From positions 1 through 64,000 of the forward strand of contig DATHAQ010000012.1 of NCBI GenBank assembly GCA_035296565.1: a stretch of DNA of 64,000 bases, in the 5' to 3' direction. Source of the stretch: JACCZR01 sp035296565. Lineage in GTDB: Bacteria; Actinomycetota; Thermoleophilia; Solirubrobacterales; Thermoleophilaceae. The position numbers were made by a program, and so were the translations under genes. Of the stretch, positions 1 through 8,868 are shown one piece after another. A model generated the notes under the pieces. That model had not been told where the DNA came from. It did no database searches and saw nothing but the letters and a program-made list of their open reading frames with translations. The stretch's first letter is position 1. Each line of letters begins with the position of its first letter.

Positions 1-15
1 AGACTGCGATACGCG

Positions 16-1494
16 GTGAAGCTGGCCCTTCTCGCCGCGGTTGGCGTAGCCGCGGTTGAGCTCATACTCGTCTCCGCCTCCGCCACCGCCTCCGCCACCG
101 CGCAGCCGCTCGAGACAGCGGTCGGCGACTATAACGTCGACGCGCGCTCCACCCTTCCGCTCCAGCGCATTCGGCGGAGCGGAGCTTCGAGTGTTCGAGT
201 CGTCGTTACGTGGTCGGAGGTCGCGCCACCAGGAACCGTCAAGCCGGCAGGATTCGACGCCGCTGACCCGGTCGACCCGGGCTACCGCTGGGCGGCAGTC
301 GACGCAAAGGTGAGCACTACGGTCCGGAACGGACTCAAGCCAATTCTGGCGATCCTGGATGCGCCACGCTGGGCGGAGCGGGGCTCCACCGGACGCCCGG
401 GGGCCCGAAGCCCAGACCCCGGCGAGCTCGCGCTATTCGCGCGCGCCGCCGCTCGCCGCTACAGCGGCAGCGTCCTGGGCCTACCCCGGGTCCGCCTGTG
501 GCAGCTGTGGAACGAGCCCAACTACTACCGGTTCCTCATGCCACAGTTCGACTCGAACTTGAACCTGCCGGTCCCGGCCGGCGCCAGAGCACTCTCGCCG
601 GGCCACTACCGGGCCATGCTGAACGCCTTCTCGGCGAGCGTTCACGCCGTCTCCTCGCGCAACCTCGTGATCGCTGGTGGGACGCATCCCTTCGCCAACA
701 CCACAGCGAGGAGGCACGTCGTCGGGCCCATGCGATTCTTGCGTGAGCTTCTGTGCCTGACCCCGCGGAATCGGCCGGATCCAGGGTGCAACCACCGAGC
801 GAGCTTCGATGTCTGGTCGCACCATCCCTACACGCCGGGAGGTCCGAACCACCGGGCTGTCGACCCCCAGAACGCGTCGCTCGGCGACCTGCCGAGGATG
901 AGGCGGATCCTTCGGGCCGGGATGCGCGCGCGACGAGTCACCTCGCGCGTCCGTGTGCGTTTCTGGGTCACGGAGTTCAGCTGGGATACCCGTCCCCCCG
1001 ACCCGGGCGGCGTTCCCGTCAGTACCCACGTCCGCTGGGTATCGGAGGCGATGTACCGGATGTGGCGGAGCGGGGTCAGCTTGGTGACCTGGTTTCAACT
1101 GCGCGACGACGCCCGCAACGGAAAGCCGGACTCTCAGGTATTCCAGTCCGGCCTGTACTTCCGATGCGCGTCCGGCCCCCGCTGTGATCGCCCGAAGCCG
1201 GTGCTGGCCGCGTTCCGCTTCCCATTCGTCGCGCTGCCCGCGAGGCGGAGCACCGTGGTCTGGGGACGCACTCCGTCGGGACGCACCGGGCGGGTACGGC
1301 TAGAGCTGCGACGCGGCCGCCGCTGGCGGCGGGTAAGCGTGCTACGGACCGACCGGTACGGGGTCTTCTCGCGGCGGCTCAAAAGCCCGCGGAGGGGCAC
1401 GATGCGCTCGGTTGTCGCCGGCCGCCGTTCTCCGGCGTTCCGAATCGCTCGTACTCGCGATCGCCCGGCGTCCCCCTTCGGGATGCCGCGCTGA
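16..1494 (+). CDS. Secreted clan-A glycoside hydrolase-like protein (GH39/GH5 type)
   Basis: The protein is about 492 residues. A hydrophobic N-terminal stretch (roughly residues 3-28) looks like a signal peptide. The body reads as a TIM-barrel glycosidase: LWNEPNYY near residue 165 carries the Asn-Glu pair typical of the clan-A acid/base, and WVTEFSWD near residue 318 carries a Glu in the expected nucleophile position. The last 90 residues form a small Arg-rich beta domain. The frame stays open to the window edge and there is no ribosome binding site before the GTG at 16, so the true start may lie upstream. A diverged paralogue sits at 47315-48676. Substrate is unknown; extracellular polysaccharide or glycoside is an inference. 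Confidence 0.7.
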   Translation: MKLALLAAVGVAAVELILVSASATASATAQPLETAVGDYNVDARSTLPLQRIRRSGASSVRVVVTWSEVAPPGTVKPAGFDAADPVDPGYRWAAVDAKVSTTVRNGLKPILAILDAPRWAERGSTGRPGARSPDPGELALFARAAARRYSGSVLGLPRVRLWQLWNEPNYYRFLMPQFDSNLNLPVPAGARALSPGHYRAMLNAFSASVHAVSSRNLVIAGGTHPFANTTARRHVVGPMRFLRELLCLTPRNRPDPGCNHRASFDVWSHHPYTPGGPNHRAVDPQNASLGDLPRMRRILRAGMRARRVTSRVRVRFWVTEFSWDTRPPDPGGVPVSTHVRWVSEAMYRMWRSGVSLVTWFQLRDDARNGKPDSQVFQSGLYFRCASGPRCDRPKPVLAAFRFPFVALPARRSTVVWGRTPSGRTGRVRLELRRGRRWRRVSVLRTDRYGVFSRRLKSPRRGTMRSVVAGRRSPAFRIARTRDRPASPFGMPR

Positions 1495-1586
1495 GGCGCT
1501 TCGAGCCTCGTCCTGCTGCGGACCATGGCCCGTGACCATTAGGCCGCGACGTCGACATGGTTGCCCGGGCGGCGCGATCTCATCGC

Positions 1587-1620
1587 GGGCCATCCCCGGG
1601 ATGGCCCGGTAGGGTTTTCG
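1587..1620 (+). terminator. Hairpin followed by a T run after the glycosidase gene
   Basis: A perfect 9-bp stem (GGGCCATCC paired with GGATGGCCC, 3-base loop, 1587-1607) is followed by GGTAGGGTTTTCG. It lies 93 bases after the glycosidase stop and looks like an intrinsic terminator. The rest of the 306-base gap up to 1800 shows nothing else recognisable. Confidence 0.5.
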
Positions 1621-1800
1621 TCCCTCTCCAAGAAGTCTCCGGGCGCCCCGAGAGCCCAGGTTCTTCAAGACGCCGTGCCCAGGGTGACCGCAAGGAGGAC
1701 GTGCCGTCCGAGGACTCCGAGATGGCCCAGCGCTCGGGGCCAGCGGAGCGATCCGCCGCTCGCTTGCTCCCCGCCCCGGCGCCTGCGAAGGTGCACGCCG

Positions 1801-3534
1801 ATGAGGGTCGCCCTGGGCCGCGCCACCATGGCCTCGCTGGCCGCTCTGGGCCTCGCGGCCGCGCCCGCCCTGGGCAACGAGGCCGCTCCCGACGCGGCCA
1901 AGCGCCTGTCAGGCGCCACGCCCTTCGCCTCCTGCCCGCTCACGGGCACCCGCTCGCTGAGCTCCGAGGCCGAGCCGCAACTCGCCGTCGCCCCGCGCAA
2001 CCCGCGGCGCCTGGTGGCGACCTGGCAGCAGGACCGCTTCTCCGACGTGGATGGAGGGGCCGCAGCCAACCTCGTCGCAAGCTCGGGCGACGGGGGTGTG
2101 ACCTGGCGGGGCACCACGCTGCCAGGCATGTCGCGCTGCACCGGTGGGGAGGACCAGCGGGCCAGCGATCCGTGGGTGTCGATCGGACCCGACCGCTCGA
2201 TCTACCAGGCCTCGCTCACGTTCACCGTCGTCCCGGCGCTGTCGGGCCTGGCCGGGCCGACCGCCCAGCGCGTCGCCACCTCCACCAACGGCGGCAGGAC
2301 CTTCTCGCAACCGACGACAGTCGTCGACCAGAACCTGTACGACGACCGCGAGGCCATCACCGCCGACCCGCAGCGCTCCGGGCACGCCTACATGGTCTGG
2401 GTGCGCCGGCTCGGTCTGCTCGGCGAGCAGGGGATCGAGTACTTCTCGAAGACCACGGACGGCGGGCGTACCTTCACCGCGCCTCGTCCGATCACGGCGC
2501 CGAATCCCGGGACCCTGCCCGACCCCGCCCTGCTCGAGGTCCTGCCCGACGGCTCGCTGCTCAACGTCTACATGGAGGCCAACGCCACGCCGTTCCTGCC
2601 GGAGAGCGTGCCGCGCATTCCCTGGGTAGTCCGCGCCCAGCGCTCGACCGATGGCGGCGACCACTGGTCGGCACCGGTCGAAGTGGGCCGCATCGAGCAT
2701 CCCGGCCCGCCCGAGGACCCCGACTCGGGCGCCGAGGCCCGAGCTTTCAACGTCGTCTCCATCGCCGTGACCCCCAGGGGGACGGCCTACGCGGTTTGGA
2801 ACGAGATCAAGTCGGAGGGCTCGAGCGTCATCGCGCTGTCGAAGTCGGGCGACGGGGGGCGCAGCTGGAGCGCGCCCGCGACAGCGGCGGCCGTGCCCTC
2901 CCAGGCCTTCCTGCCCAACGTGGCGGTGATGCCCGACGGGACGGTGGGCGTGACCTACGACGACTTCCGCGGCGACAGGGAGGGCGACGGCCAGCTCACC
3001 ACCAACGTCTGGCTCACCCACTCGCACGACGGCGGGGGCAGCTGGCGCGAGCGGCGCCTGGCGGGGCCGTTCGACATGTTGCAGGCACCAGAGACCTCGT
3101 CGACCGAGGTCGCCGGCCGCTTCCTCGGCGACTACCAGGGCCTGGTGGGCCTCCATGACGGCTTCGGCGCGCTGTACGCCCAGTCGCGGCCAGCGGCGCA
3201 GGAAGGTCCCTCCGACGTCTTCTTCTCCCGCGTGTGCGTGAGCTGTGGGATGCGGCTGGCGGTCAGGCCCCGAAGGGTGCGGGCCGGCCGGCGGACGCGC
3301 TTTCGCTTCCTGGTAACCGAGAGCCGGGGCGGGCACAGACGGGCGGTACGCGGCGCGACGGTGCGCTTCGCCGGCCGACGCGTCCGCACCAACCGACGCG
3401 GCCGGGCAACGCTGCGGCTTCGGATGGGCGGCCTCGGCGTGCGTCGTGCGCGGGCGTCGAAGGCGGGTCACCGCAGCGCTCGGGCGGCGGTTCGGGTCTT
3501 GCCGGGACGCCGCCGGGTTCGTCTCACCGGCTGA
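1801..3534 (+). CDS. Secreted sialidase-like BNR/Asp-box repeat protein
   Basis: The ATG at 1801 is preferred over an upstream in-frame start at 1561 because it begins directly with a signal peptide (MRVALGRATMASLAALGLAA, then an AxA-type site) and has GAAGG just upstream. The mature protein, about 577 residues overall, carries at least five Asp-box motifs of the S-x-D-x-G-x-x-W/F kind, for example SSGDGGVTW, STNGGRTF, TTDGGRTF, STDGGDHW and SGDGGRSW. These are the hallmark of a BNR beta-propeller. The C-terminal 100 residues are Arg-rich with a possible Ig-like fold. Asp boxes occur in sialidases and in unrelated propellers, so hydrolase activity is not proven. The 3' end overlaps the convergent L,D-transpeptidase gene by 11 bases. 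Confidence 0.72.
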   Translation: MRVALGRATMASLAALGLAAAPALGNEAAPDAAKRLSGATPFASCPLTGTRSLSSEAEPQLAVAPRNPRRLVATWQQDRFSDVDGGAAANLVASSGDGGVTWRGTTLPGMSRCTGGEDQRASDPWVSIGPDRSIYQASLTFTVVPALSGLAGPTAQRVATSTNGGRTFSQPTTVVDQNLYDDREAITADPQRSGHAYMVWVRRLGLLGEQGIEYFSKTTDGGRTFTAPRPITAPNPGTLPDPALLEVLPDGSLLNVYMEANATPFLPESVPRIPWVVRAQRSTDGGDHWSAPVEVGRIEHPGPPEDPDSGAEARAFNVVSIAVTPRGTAYAVWNEIKSEGSSVIALSKSGDGGRSWSAPATAAAVPSQAFLPNVAVMPDGTVGVTYDDFRGDREGDGQLTTNVWLTHSHDGGGSWRERRLAGPFDMLQAPETSSTEVAGRFLGDYQGLVGLHDGFGALYAQSRPAAQEGPSDVFFSRVCVSCGMRLAVRPRRVRAGRRTRFRFLVTESRGGHRRAVRGATVRFAGRRVRTNRRGRATLRLRMGGLGVRRARASKAGHRSARAAVRVLPGRRRVRLTG

Positions 3535-4267
3535 TTCGCACGGGCGTCCCCAGCGGCGCCAGCCGCCACAGCCGCCGGATCCGGCTGTTGCGCACGCGCA
3601 CGCAACCGTGCGAGATCCGGCCCGGGATGAGCTCGGGGTGCCCGGTGCCGTGCACGCCGACCACCCCCTCACCCCAGTTGCCACCGCTCAGGGTCGCCGA
3701 GAGGGCGCTCGTGCCCAAGGCGAACGGGCCGTAGAGCTCCCTCTCGCGGCCGCGGGGGATCGCCAGGCGCTCGCGGAGGTAGAACCTGCCCCGGGGAGTG
3801 GGCCAGCGGCGGGTCCCGACTCCGACGCGCGCCGTCCAGACGCGCCGACCCCCGCGGTAAAGGGTCGCGCGCATGCGAGCGGTGTGGATGACCAGCTGGG
3901 TCCGGACCAGTCGCAGGCGCTCGAGCGACTCGCGCGGGACCCAGCCCGTCCGGTTGTTCGGACGCATCGGCAGGCGGACCTGAACCCACAGGTCGCCGTC
4001 GGCAAGCCTGCGCTCCCGCAGCGCCAGCACGAGCTCGGGACTGCCGGTGCCCCTCACGTAGGTCAACAGGCGCTTGATGCGACGGGCGCCCTTCCTCGGG
4101 GCTTGGCGAGCCCATACCCGGGTGCCCACGTAGGCCCAGTGTGAGCGGGTGGTCTCGTTCGAGAGCCTGGTGGTCTGGCCCGGCCCCGGCGGAGTCGACT
4201 CGGCGGAGGCGGCCGGTGCGGCAACCAGCGGCGCCAACAGGAGGATCAGAAGCCACTTGCGCTGCAT
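3524..4267 (-). CDS. L,D-transpeptidase (YkuD family), secreted
   Basis: This cell-wall enzyme would form 3-3 peptidoglycan cross-links or attach proteins to the wall. The ATG at 4267 gives 247 residues beginning with a clear signal peptide (MQRKWLLILLLAPLVAAPAA). The open frame continues to 5269, but that extension is antisense to the BON gene and has no family resemblance. Residues about 35-115 resemble an SH3-like wall-binding domain. The C-terminal YkuD domain contains GVHGTGHPE and the catalytic SHGCVRVRN motif about 30 residues from the end, with the nucleophilic Cys and upstream His both present. It converges on the sialidase-like gene and is divergent from the BON gene. Confidence 0.88.
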   Translation of the reverse strand: MQRKWLLILLLAPLVAAPAASAESTPPGPGQTTRLSNETTRSHWAYVGTRVWARQAPRKGARRIKRLLTYVRGTGSPELVLALRERRLADGDLWVQVRLPMRPNNRTGWVPRESLERLRLVRTQLVIHTARMRATLYRGGRRVWTARVGVGTRRWPTPRGRFYLRERLAIPRGRERELYGPFALGTSALSATLSGGNWGEGVVGVHGTGHPELIPGRISHGCVRVRNSRIRRLWRLAPLGTPVRISR

Positions 4268-4361
4268 CACGTGCAGGTTGACGGATGGACGAGCGAGCAG
4301 CGAACCGGGCACTTCGACCCCCGGCGTGTTTGGCCCCACGCCCTCCGGGCACCACGCAGAC

Positions 4362-5294
4362 ATGGCACTGAATCCCGTGAACATCGCCCTGAACGTCGTG
4401 CAAACCCCCTTCCGTCTCGCCCAGAAAGCCGTGGGCGCCGTGCTCGGAGGGGGGCCGGAGGAGAGGAAGAGCTCCTCGAAGCCCAAGGACCTCGATGACG
4501 TGACGATCGCGCGCAAGGTCGAGAGCGAGGTCTTCCGCGACCGCCGCATCGCCAAGAGCAAGGTCGATATCAACGTGGTCGACGGAGTGGTGTGGCTGCG
4601 CGGCCAGGCGCGCACGCCCCAGCTGGTCAAGCTGGCCGAGCGCCGCGCCTCGTCGGTTCCGGAGGTCGGCAAGGTGGAGAACCTGCTGCACCTGCCAAAG
4701 ACGCCCGCGCCCTCGCGCACCGACACGCCGGCGCGCCAGCGAAAGACCCAGCGCTCGCCCAAGAAGCCGAGCCGCCGCCGCGAGGCCAGCCGCCCCGCGC
4801 CCACCGCGGAGGAGCCCGCCGCCGAGGCCGAGCCCACGCCGGCCGAGCTCTCCGCCCGCGGTGAGGGCCGCCAGCCCTCTCCGCTGGGCCAGGACGAGCG
4901 GGCGGGGACGCCGGCCCCCAAGGCCGAGCCCACCCCGGGCGAGCGCGCGGCGAGCGGCGAGGGCCCCCAGCCCACGCCGGCCCAGCCCACGCCCGCCGAG
5001 CCCACGCCGGCCGAGCTCTCCGCCCGCGGTGAGGGCCGCCAGCCCTCTCCACTGGGCCAGGGCGAGCCAGCGGAGGCGCCGGCCGCCGAGGCAGCGGAGC
5101 CCACGCCGGCCGAGCCCTTCGCCCGCAGTGAGGGCCGCCAGCCCTCTCCGCTGGGCCAGGGGGAGCAGGCGGAGGCGTCCGCCGCCGAGGCAGAGCCCAC
5201 CCCGGGCGAGCTCGCGGCGCGCGGCGAGGGCCGCAAGCCCTCCCCGCTGGGCCAGGGCGAGCAGGGCAACGGGGGCGGTAGCTCCTCGAGCTAG
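4362..5294 (+). CDS. BON-domain protein with a Pro/Ala/Glu repeat tail
   Basis: The ATG at 4362 gives a 310-residue protein. Residues about 45-115 match a BON domain (IARKVESEVFRDRRI, then INVVDGVVWLRGQ), a module associated with membrane or lipid contact. No signal peptide is obvious, although the first 30 residues are amphipathic or hydrophobic. The second half is low-complexity and rich in Pro, Ala, Glu and Gly, built from four imperfect copies of a unit ending GEGRxPSPLGQ. In-frame upstream starts back to 4149 are antisense to the L,D-transpeptidase and are rejected. Precise function is unknown; a scaffold or surface role is an inference. Confidence 0.72.
   Translation: MALNPVNIALNVVQTPFRLAQKAVGAVLGGGPEERKSSSKPKDLDDVTIARKVESEVFRDRRIAKSKVDINVVDGVVWLRGQARTPQLVKLAERRASSVPEVGKVENLLHLPKTPAPSRTDTPARQRKTQRSPKKPSRRREASRPAPTAEEPAAEAEPTPAELSARGEGRQPSPLGQDERAGTPAPKAEPTPGERAASGEGPQPTPAQPTPAEPTPAELSARGEGRQPSPLGQGEPAEAPAAEAAEPTPAEPFARSEGRQPSPLGQGEQAEASAAEAEPTPGELAARGEGRKPSPLGQGEQGNGGGSSSS
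4829..5260 (+). repeat. Four-copy imperfect repeat of about 64 bp in the BON gene
   Basis: Copies start near 4829, 4998, 5098 and 5193. Each encodes a version of EPTPAELSARGEGRQPSPLGQ. Copies 1 and 2 are almost identical at DNA level, and copies 3 and 4 carry substitutions. The spacers vary in length, which is consistent with repeat expansion by slippage or unequal recombination. Confidence 0.8.
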
Positions 5295-5358
5295 GGCCGC
5301 GCGCGCCGCGTTCGCGCGGGGCGCGCTTCACCCGGCCTTGGCGAGCAGGACGCCCGTC

Positions 5359-6102
5359 GTGAGACGCAGCGTCCTGAACTCGCTGCTCTACTTCCCGGAG
5401 CGCGAGCTGCTCGAGTCCCCGTCCGCGCGAGGGCTCAGCTTCGAAGAGCTCGCCATCGCCACCGACGACGGGGAGCGCCTGCACGGCTGGTGGGTGCCGG
5501 CGACCTCGAAGCGGCTGAGCTCGATCCTGCTGTGCCACGGGAACGGAGGCAACGTGGGTGACCGGGTCCGTCACGCGGAGCTCTTGTGCGGCGCGGGGTT
5601 CGACGTCCTGCTCTTCGACTACCGCGGCTACGGGCGCAGCACCGGCCGGCCCGACGAGGACGGCACCTACCGCGACGCTCGGGCGGCGCGGGAGGCACTC
5701 CTCGCCGAAGCGGGCGAGGAGCCGGTGGTCATGGGGGAGTCGCTGGGAGGAGGGGTCGCGCTGGACCTGGCCCTGGAGCATCCGCCTCGGGGCCTGGTGC
5801 TGCAGTCGGCCTTCTCGAGCGTGCGCGACATGGCTCGTCACCACTACCCGTACCTGCCGGGACCCCTCGTCCCCGACGTCTATCCGAGCCTGGGGCGCAT
5901 CGCCGGCCTGCGCGCCCCGTTGCTCGTGCTCCACGGCGAGCGGGACGAGATCGTGCCATCCTCCCACGGGCGGGCTCTCCACGCGGCGGCGCCGGAGCCC
6001 AAGCGTCTGCGGCTCTTCCCCGACGTGGGCCACAACGACTTCGTTGAGGCCGAGGGCTACGCGGAGGCGATCGCCGGCTGGGCCGAGTCCGAGCTCCGCT
6101 AG
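5359..6102 (+). CDS. Alpha/beta hydrolase (YqiA/BEM46-like)
   Basis: The GTG at 5359 gives 247 residues that start with VRRSVLNSLLYFPERELLE, typical of this family; upstream in-frame sequence belongs to the BON gene in another frame. Motifs in order are the oxyanion LCHGNGG, FDYRGYGRS, the nucleophile elbow GESLGG (Ser near residue 131), the acid in LVLHGERDEIVP and the catalytic His in DVGHNDF. It is likely a serine esterase or thioesterase, either cytosolic or held at the membrane by the hydrophobic N-terminus. Substrate cannot be deduced. The next gene starts 35 bases downstream on the same strand. Confidence 0.8.
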   Translation: MRRSVLNSLLYFPERELLESPSARGLSFEELAIATDDGERLHGWWVPATSKRLSSILLCHGNGGNVGDRVRHAELLCGAGFDVLLFDYRGYGRSTGRPDEDGTYRDARAAREALLAEAGEEPVVMGESLGGGVALDLALEHPPRGLVLQSAFSSVRDMARHHYPYLPGPLVPDVYPSLGRIAGLRAPLLVLHGERDEIVPSSHGRALHAAAPEPKRLRLFPDVGHNDFVEAEGYAEAIAGWAESELR

Positions 6103-6137
6103 CTCCCGGCGGCCCGTCGCGCCGGTACCTTCCCGCC

Positions 6138-7316
6138 GTGACCGACGGCTCCGTCGCTCCAGGGTTCGAGTACGTCCGCGAGGAGTTCGAGCGCAACCTC
6201 CGCGAGCGGCGGGAGCTGGGCGCAGCCGTTGCCGCTTACGTGGGGGGCGAGAAAGTCGTCGACCTGTGGGGCGGCGTGCGCGACGCCCGCGACGGCTCGC
6301 CCTGGCAGCGCGACACCGTCGTGCTCGTCTACTCCACCTCCAAGGGACTCGCGGCCATGACGCTGGCCCTAGCTCACTCGCGCGGCTGGCTTGACTACGA
6401 CGCCCGCGTGACCGACTACTGGCCCGCGTTCGGCCAGGCAGGCAAGCAGGACGTGACCGTGCGTCAGCTGCTCAAGCACGAGGCCGGAGTGCCCGTGATC
6501 GACGAGCCGCTCGACGCCGAGCTGCTCCGGGACTTCGACAGGCTGGCCGAGGTGATCGCCAAGCAGAAGCCGGCCTGGAAGCCCGGCACCAAGCACGGCT
6601 ACCACGGCGTGAGCCTCGGCTGGTACGAGGGCGAGCTGATTCGCCAGGTCGATCCCGCTCACCGCACGCTGGGCCGGTTCTTCGCTGAGGAGATCGCCCA
6701 GCCGCTGGGGCTGGACGTCCACTTCGGCATCGAGGACCTTCCGCGTGACCGGCTGGCGCGCATTGAGCGGGCGAATCCCTTTCGGGCCCTTGCCGAGACC
6801 CGTCACCTCCCGGGAGGCATGGTGCTCGGCATGGCCAACCCGCGCTCGCTCACCTACCGCACCTTCGCCAACCCGCGCCTCGGGGGCGCTCCCAACCTCG
6901 ACCGCGCCGATTACCGCAGGGTGGAGTTCCCCGCAGGCGGAGCGATCGGGAGCGCGCGGGACATCGCCAGGGCGTACAGCGCGCTGCCGCCCAGGGGGGA
7001 CGGGATCGGGCTCAGCAAGAGCACGCTCGACGAGCTCACCCGCTACCCGGACTTCCCGCCCGGCGGATGGCACGACGAGGTGCTCAAGGCGGACACCGCC
7101 TTCTCCCTGGGCTTCTCCCGCCCGCTCGGGAAGTTCCGCTTCGGCTCGAGCCAGCGGGCGCTGGGCCATCCCGGCGCGGGTGGCTCCTTTGCCTTCTGGG
7201 ATCCCGACCGAGACGTCGCTTTCGCCTATGTCATGAACCGCTTGGGGTTCCACCTCCGCGACGACCCCCGCGAGAAGGCCCTGCGCGACGCGCTCTACGC
7301 ATCGGTCACGCGCTAG
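6138..7316 (+). CDS. Beta-lactamase-family serine hydrolase (class C/EstB type)
   Basis: The protein is 392 residues and starts at a GTG. The Ser-x-x-Lys active site is seen as STSK near residue 66 (context VLVYSTSKGLAAM). A downstream YHGVSLGWYEG provides the Tyr region, and GHPGAGGSFAFWD replaces the KTG-like box, as in EstB-type esterases. No signal peptide is present, so a cytosolic carboxylesterase or peptidase is more likely than a penicillin-binding protein. It may be co-transcribed with the alpha/beta hydrolase upstream. Confidence 0.8.
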   Translation: MTDGSVAPGFEYVREEFERNLRERRELGAAVAAYVGGEKVVDLWGGVRDARDGSPWQRDTVVLVYSTSKGLAAMTLALAHSRGWLDYDARVTDYWPAFGQAGKQDVTVRQLLKHEAGVPVIDEPLDAELLRDFDRLAEVIAKQKPAWKPGTKHGYHGVSLGWYEGELIRQVDPAHRTLGRFFAEEIAQPLGLDVHFGIEDLPRDRLARIERANPFRALAETRHLPGGMVLGMANPRSLTYRTFANPRLGGAPNLDRADYRRVEFPAGGAIGSARDIARAYSALPPRGDGIGLSKSTLDELTRYPDFPPGGWHDEVLKADTAFSLGFSRPLGKFRFGSSQRALGHPGAGGSFAFWDPDRDVAFAYVMNRLGFHLRDDPREKALRDALYASVTR

Positions 7317-7449
7317 CCGCGGACCGGCGGCGGGGTCGGCGAAGACACGCGAAGGCTGCGGCCCATGACCTCGCGCCCGCCCGTCGGTGCGCGCGTGGCA
7401 GCCGCGTTGGGAGGGTTCACGGCTCGTCGCGCCCCGCTAGCGTCGCCCC

Positions 7450-8676
7450 GTGCCCTCGCTCCAGCGCCGCACCCTCACCGTGCTGGCCGCCGCCCAGGTC
7501 TTTGGCGGTATCGGGTTCTTCCTCGGCGTCACCGTCGCGGCGATCCTCGCGCGGGACATTTCGGGCGATGCCGCGCTCAGCGGCATCCCGCTCGCGTTCA
7601 CCGTCGCCGTTGGCGCCCTCGGCGCTCCTCCGATCGCCCAGTGGATGGCTCGGTCCGGGCGCCGGCCCGGGCTCGCGGCCGGTCACCTCATCGGCGGCGC
7701 CGGGGCGGCCGTCGTCGTGCTCTCGGCCGGGGTCGAGAGCTTCCCGCTGCTGTGCTTCGGCATGGCGGCCTTCGGGCTCGGCAACACCTCGAACCTGCTC
7801 GCTCGCTTCGCCGCCACCGACCTCGCGCCACCGCAGAAGCGCGCCCGGGCCATCAGCATCGTGCTGCTCGCCACCGCGGCCGGCGCGGTCTTGGGACCCA
7901 ACTTTGCCTCCGCCTGCGAGCCAATCGGCGACGAGCTGGGCGTGCTCGGCAGCGCGGGGCCGTTCGCGGTCGCGGTTATCGCCAGCTCGATTGCCGCGAC
8001 GATCCTGCTCGTCTTCCTCCGTCCCGATCCGCTGCTTGCGGCGCAAGAACAGACCGGCGCGGCTCCGCCTCCCGTCGCCAGGCTCACCGCGGCGCTGAGA
8101 GATCTCCCCAACTGGCCGCGCCTCGCCCTCGTCGGCGTCACCGCCATGGCCGCCTCGAACCTGGCCATGGTCGCGGTCATGACGACTACGCCGCTGCACA
8201 TGGAGGACGCGGGGGAGTCGCTGGCCGCCGTCGGCCTGGTGATCTCCCTCCACGTCGGCGGCATGTTCCTTCCCTCGCCCGTCACCGGGGTCCTCGCCGA
8301 CCGCTTCGGCCGGCTGCCGGTCATCGCCGGCGGCGGCGCCGCGCTGATCGCGGCCGGCGCCCTAGCCGCGGTCTCGCCCGGCGACGAGAACATCCTCATG
8401 GCCCTCGCCCTCGTGGCACTCGGCATCGGCTGGAACTTCGGGCTCGTGGGCGGCAGCGCCCTGCTCACCGACGCGGTCGCCCCGGAGCGGCGCGCGCAGT
8501 CCCAGGGCGCCGCTGACCTCGTCATGGGGCTGACGGGCGTATCGGGCAACCTCGTCGCCGGCCCGCTGTTCCACGCGGGCGCTTTCGGCGTGCTCGGGCT
8601 GGGGGCGGCCGCCGTCGGCCTCCTGCTTATGTTGCTCGCAGCCAGGGCGCGCCCCGCGGTCGTCCCCGCGGGCTGA
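7450..8676 (+). CDS. MFS transporter, 12 transmembrane segments
   Basis: The 408-residue protein starts at a GTG. It is strongly hydrophobic with alternating membrane segments across its whole length, and the short loop LADRFGRLPV after the seventh segment is an MFS signature. The first segment (LTVLAAAQVFGGIGFFLGVT) begins at residue 8. It is probably a drug or metabolite exporter. No dedicated regulator is adjacent. The 133-base gap before it holds no recognisable feature. Confidence 0.78.
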   Translation: MPSLQRRTLTVLAAAQVFGGIGFFLGVTVAAILARDISGDAALSGIPLAFTVAVGALGAPPIAQWMARSGRRPGLAAGHLIGGAGAAVVVLSAGVESFPLLCFGMAAFGLGNTSNLLARFAATDLAPPQKRARAISIVLLATAAGAVLGPNFASACEPIGDELGVLGSAGPFAVAVIASSIAATILLVFLRPDPLLAAQEQTGAAPPPVARLTAALRDLPNWPRLALVGVTAMAASNLAMVAVMTTTPLHMEDAGESLAAVGLVISLHVGGMFLPSPVTGVLADRFGRLPVIAGGGAALIAAGALAAVSPGDENILMALALVALGIGWNFGLVGGSALLTDAVAPERRAQSQGAADLVMGLTGVSGNLVAGPLFHAGAFGVLGLGAAAVGLLLMLLAARARPAVVPAG

Positions 8677-8715
8677 CGCCGGTTTCGCACGCGAGCCGCC
8701 GGGAAGATTGGGGGC

Positions 8716-8868
8716 ATGCTCAAGAGACTTCTCGACCAGGTAATGCGCGGCGGCGGGACCCGCGGCGGCTACGGAAGGCGCGGTGGCTACGGCAACCGAG
8801 GCGGCGGCTCCACGGGGGCCCGGATCGGATCGATGGTGGAGCGCTACCTGCGCAGTCGCCGGCGCTAG
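8716..8868 (+). CDS. Small Gly/Arg-rich protein (50 residues)
   Basis: An open frame of 51 codons runs from ATG 8716 to a TAG that shares CTAG with the convergent stop of the next gene. The sequence is basic and glycine-rich in the middle (RGGGTRGGYGRRGGYGNR) with amphipathic ends (MLKRLLDQVM and MVERYLRSRR). It fits the gap exactly between two real genes, which supports it being a gene. Function is unknown; the ends could bind nucleic acid or membrane. Confidence 0.45.
   Translation: MLKRLLDQVMRGGGTRGGYGRRGGYGNRGGGSTGARIGSMVERYLRSRRR

Noticed and set aside
1909..3684. Long minus-strand open frame opposite the sialidase-like gene
   Set aside because: The plus strand has clear Asp-box motifs; the minus frame shows none and is a GC-rich shadow.
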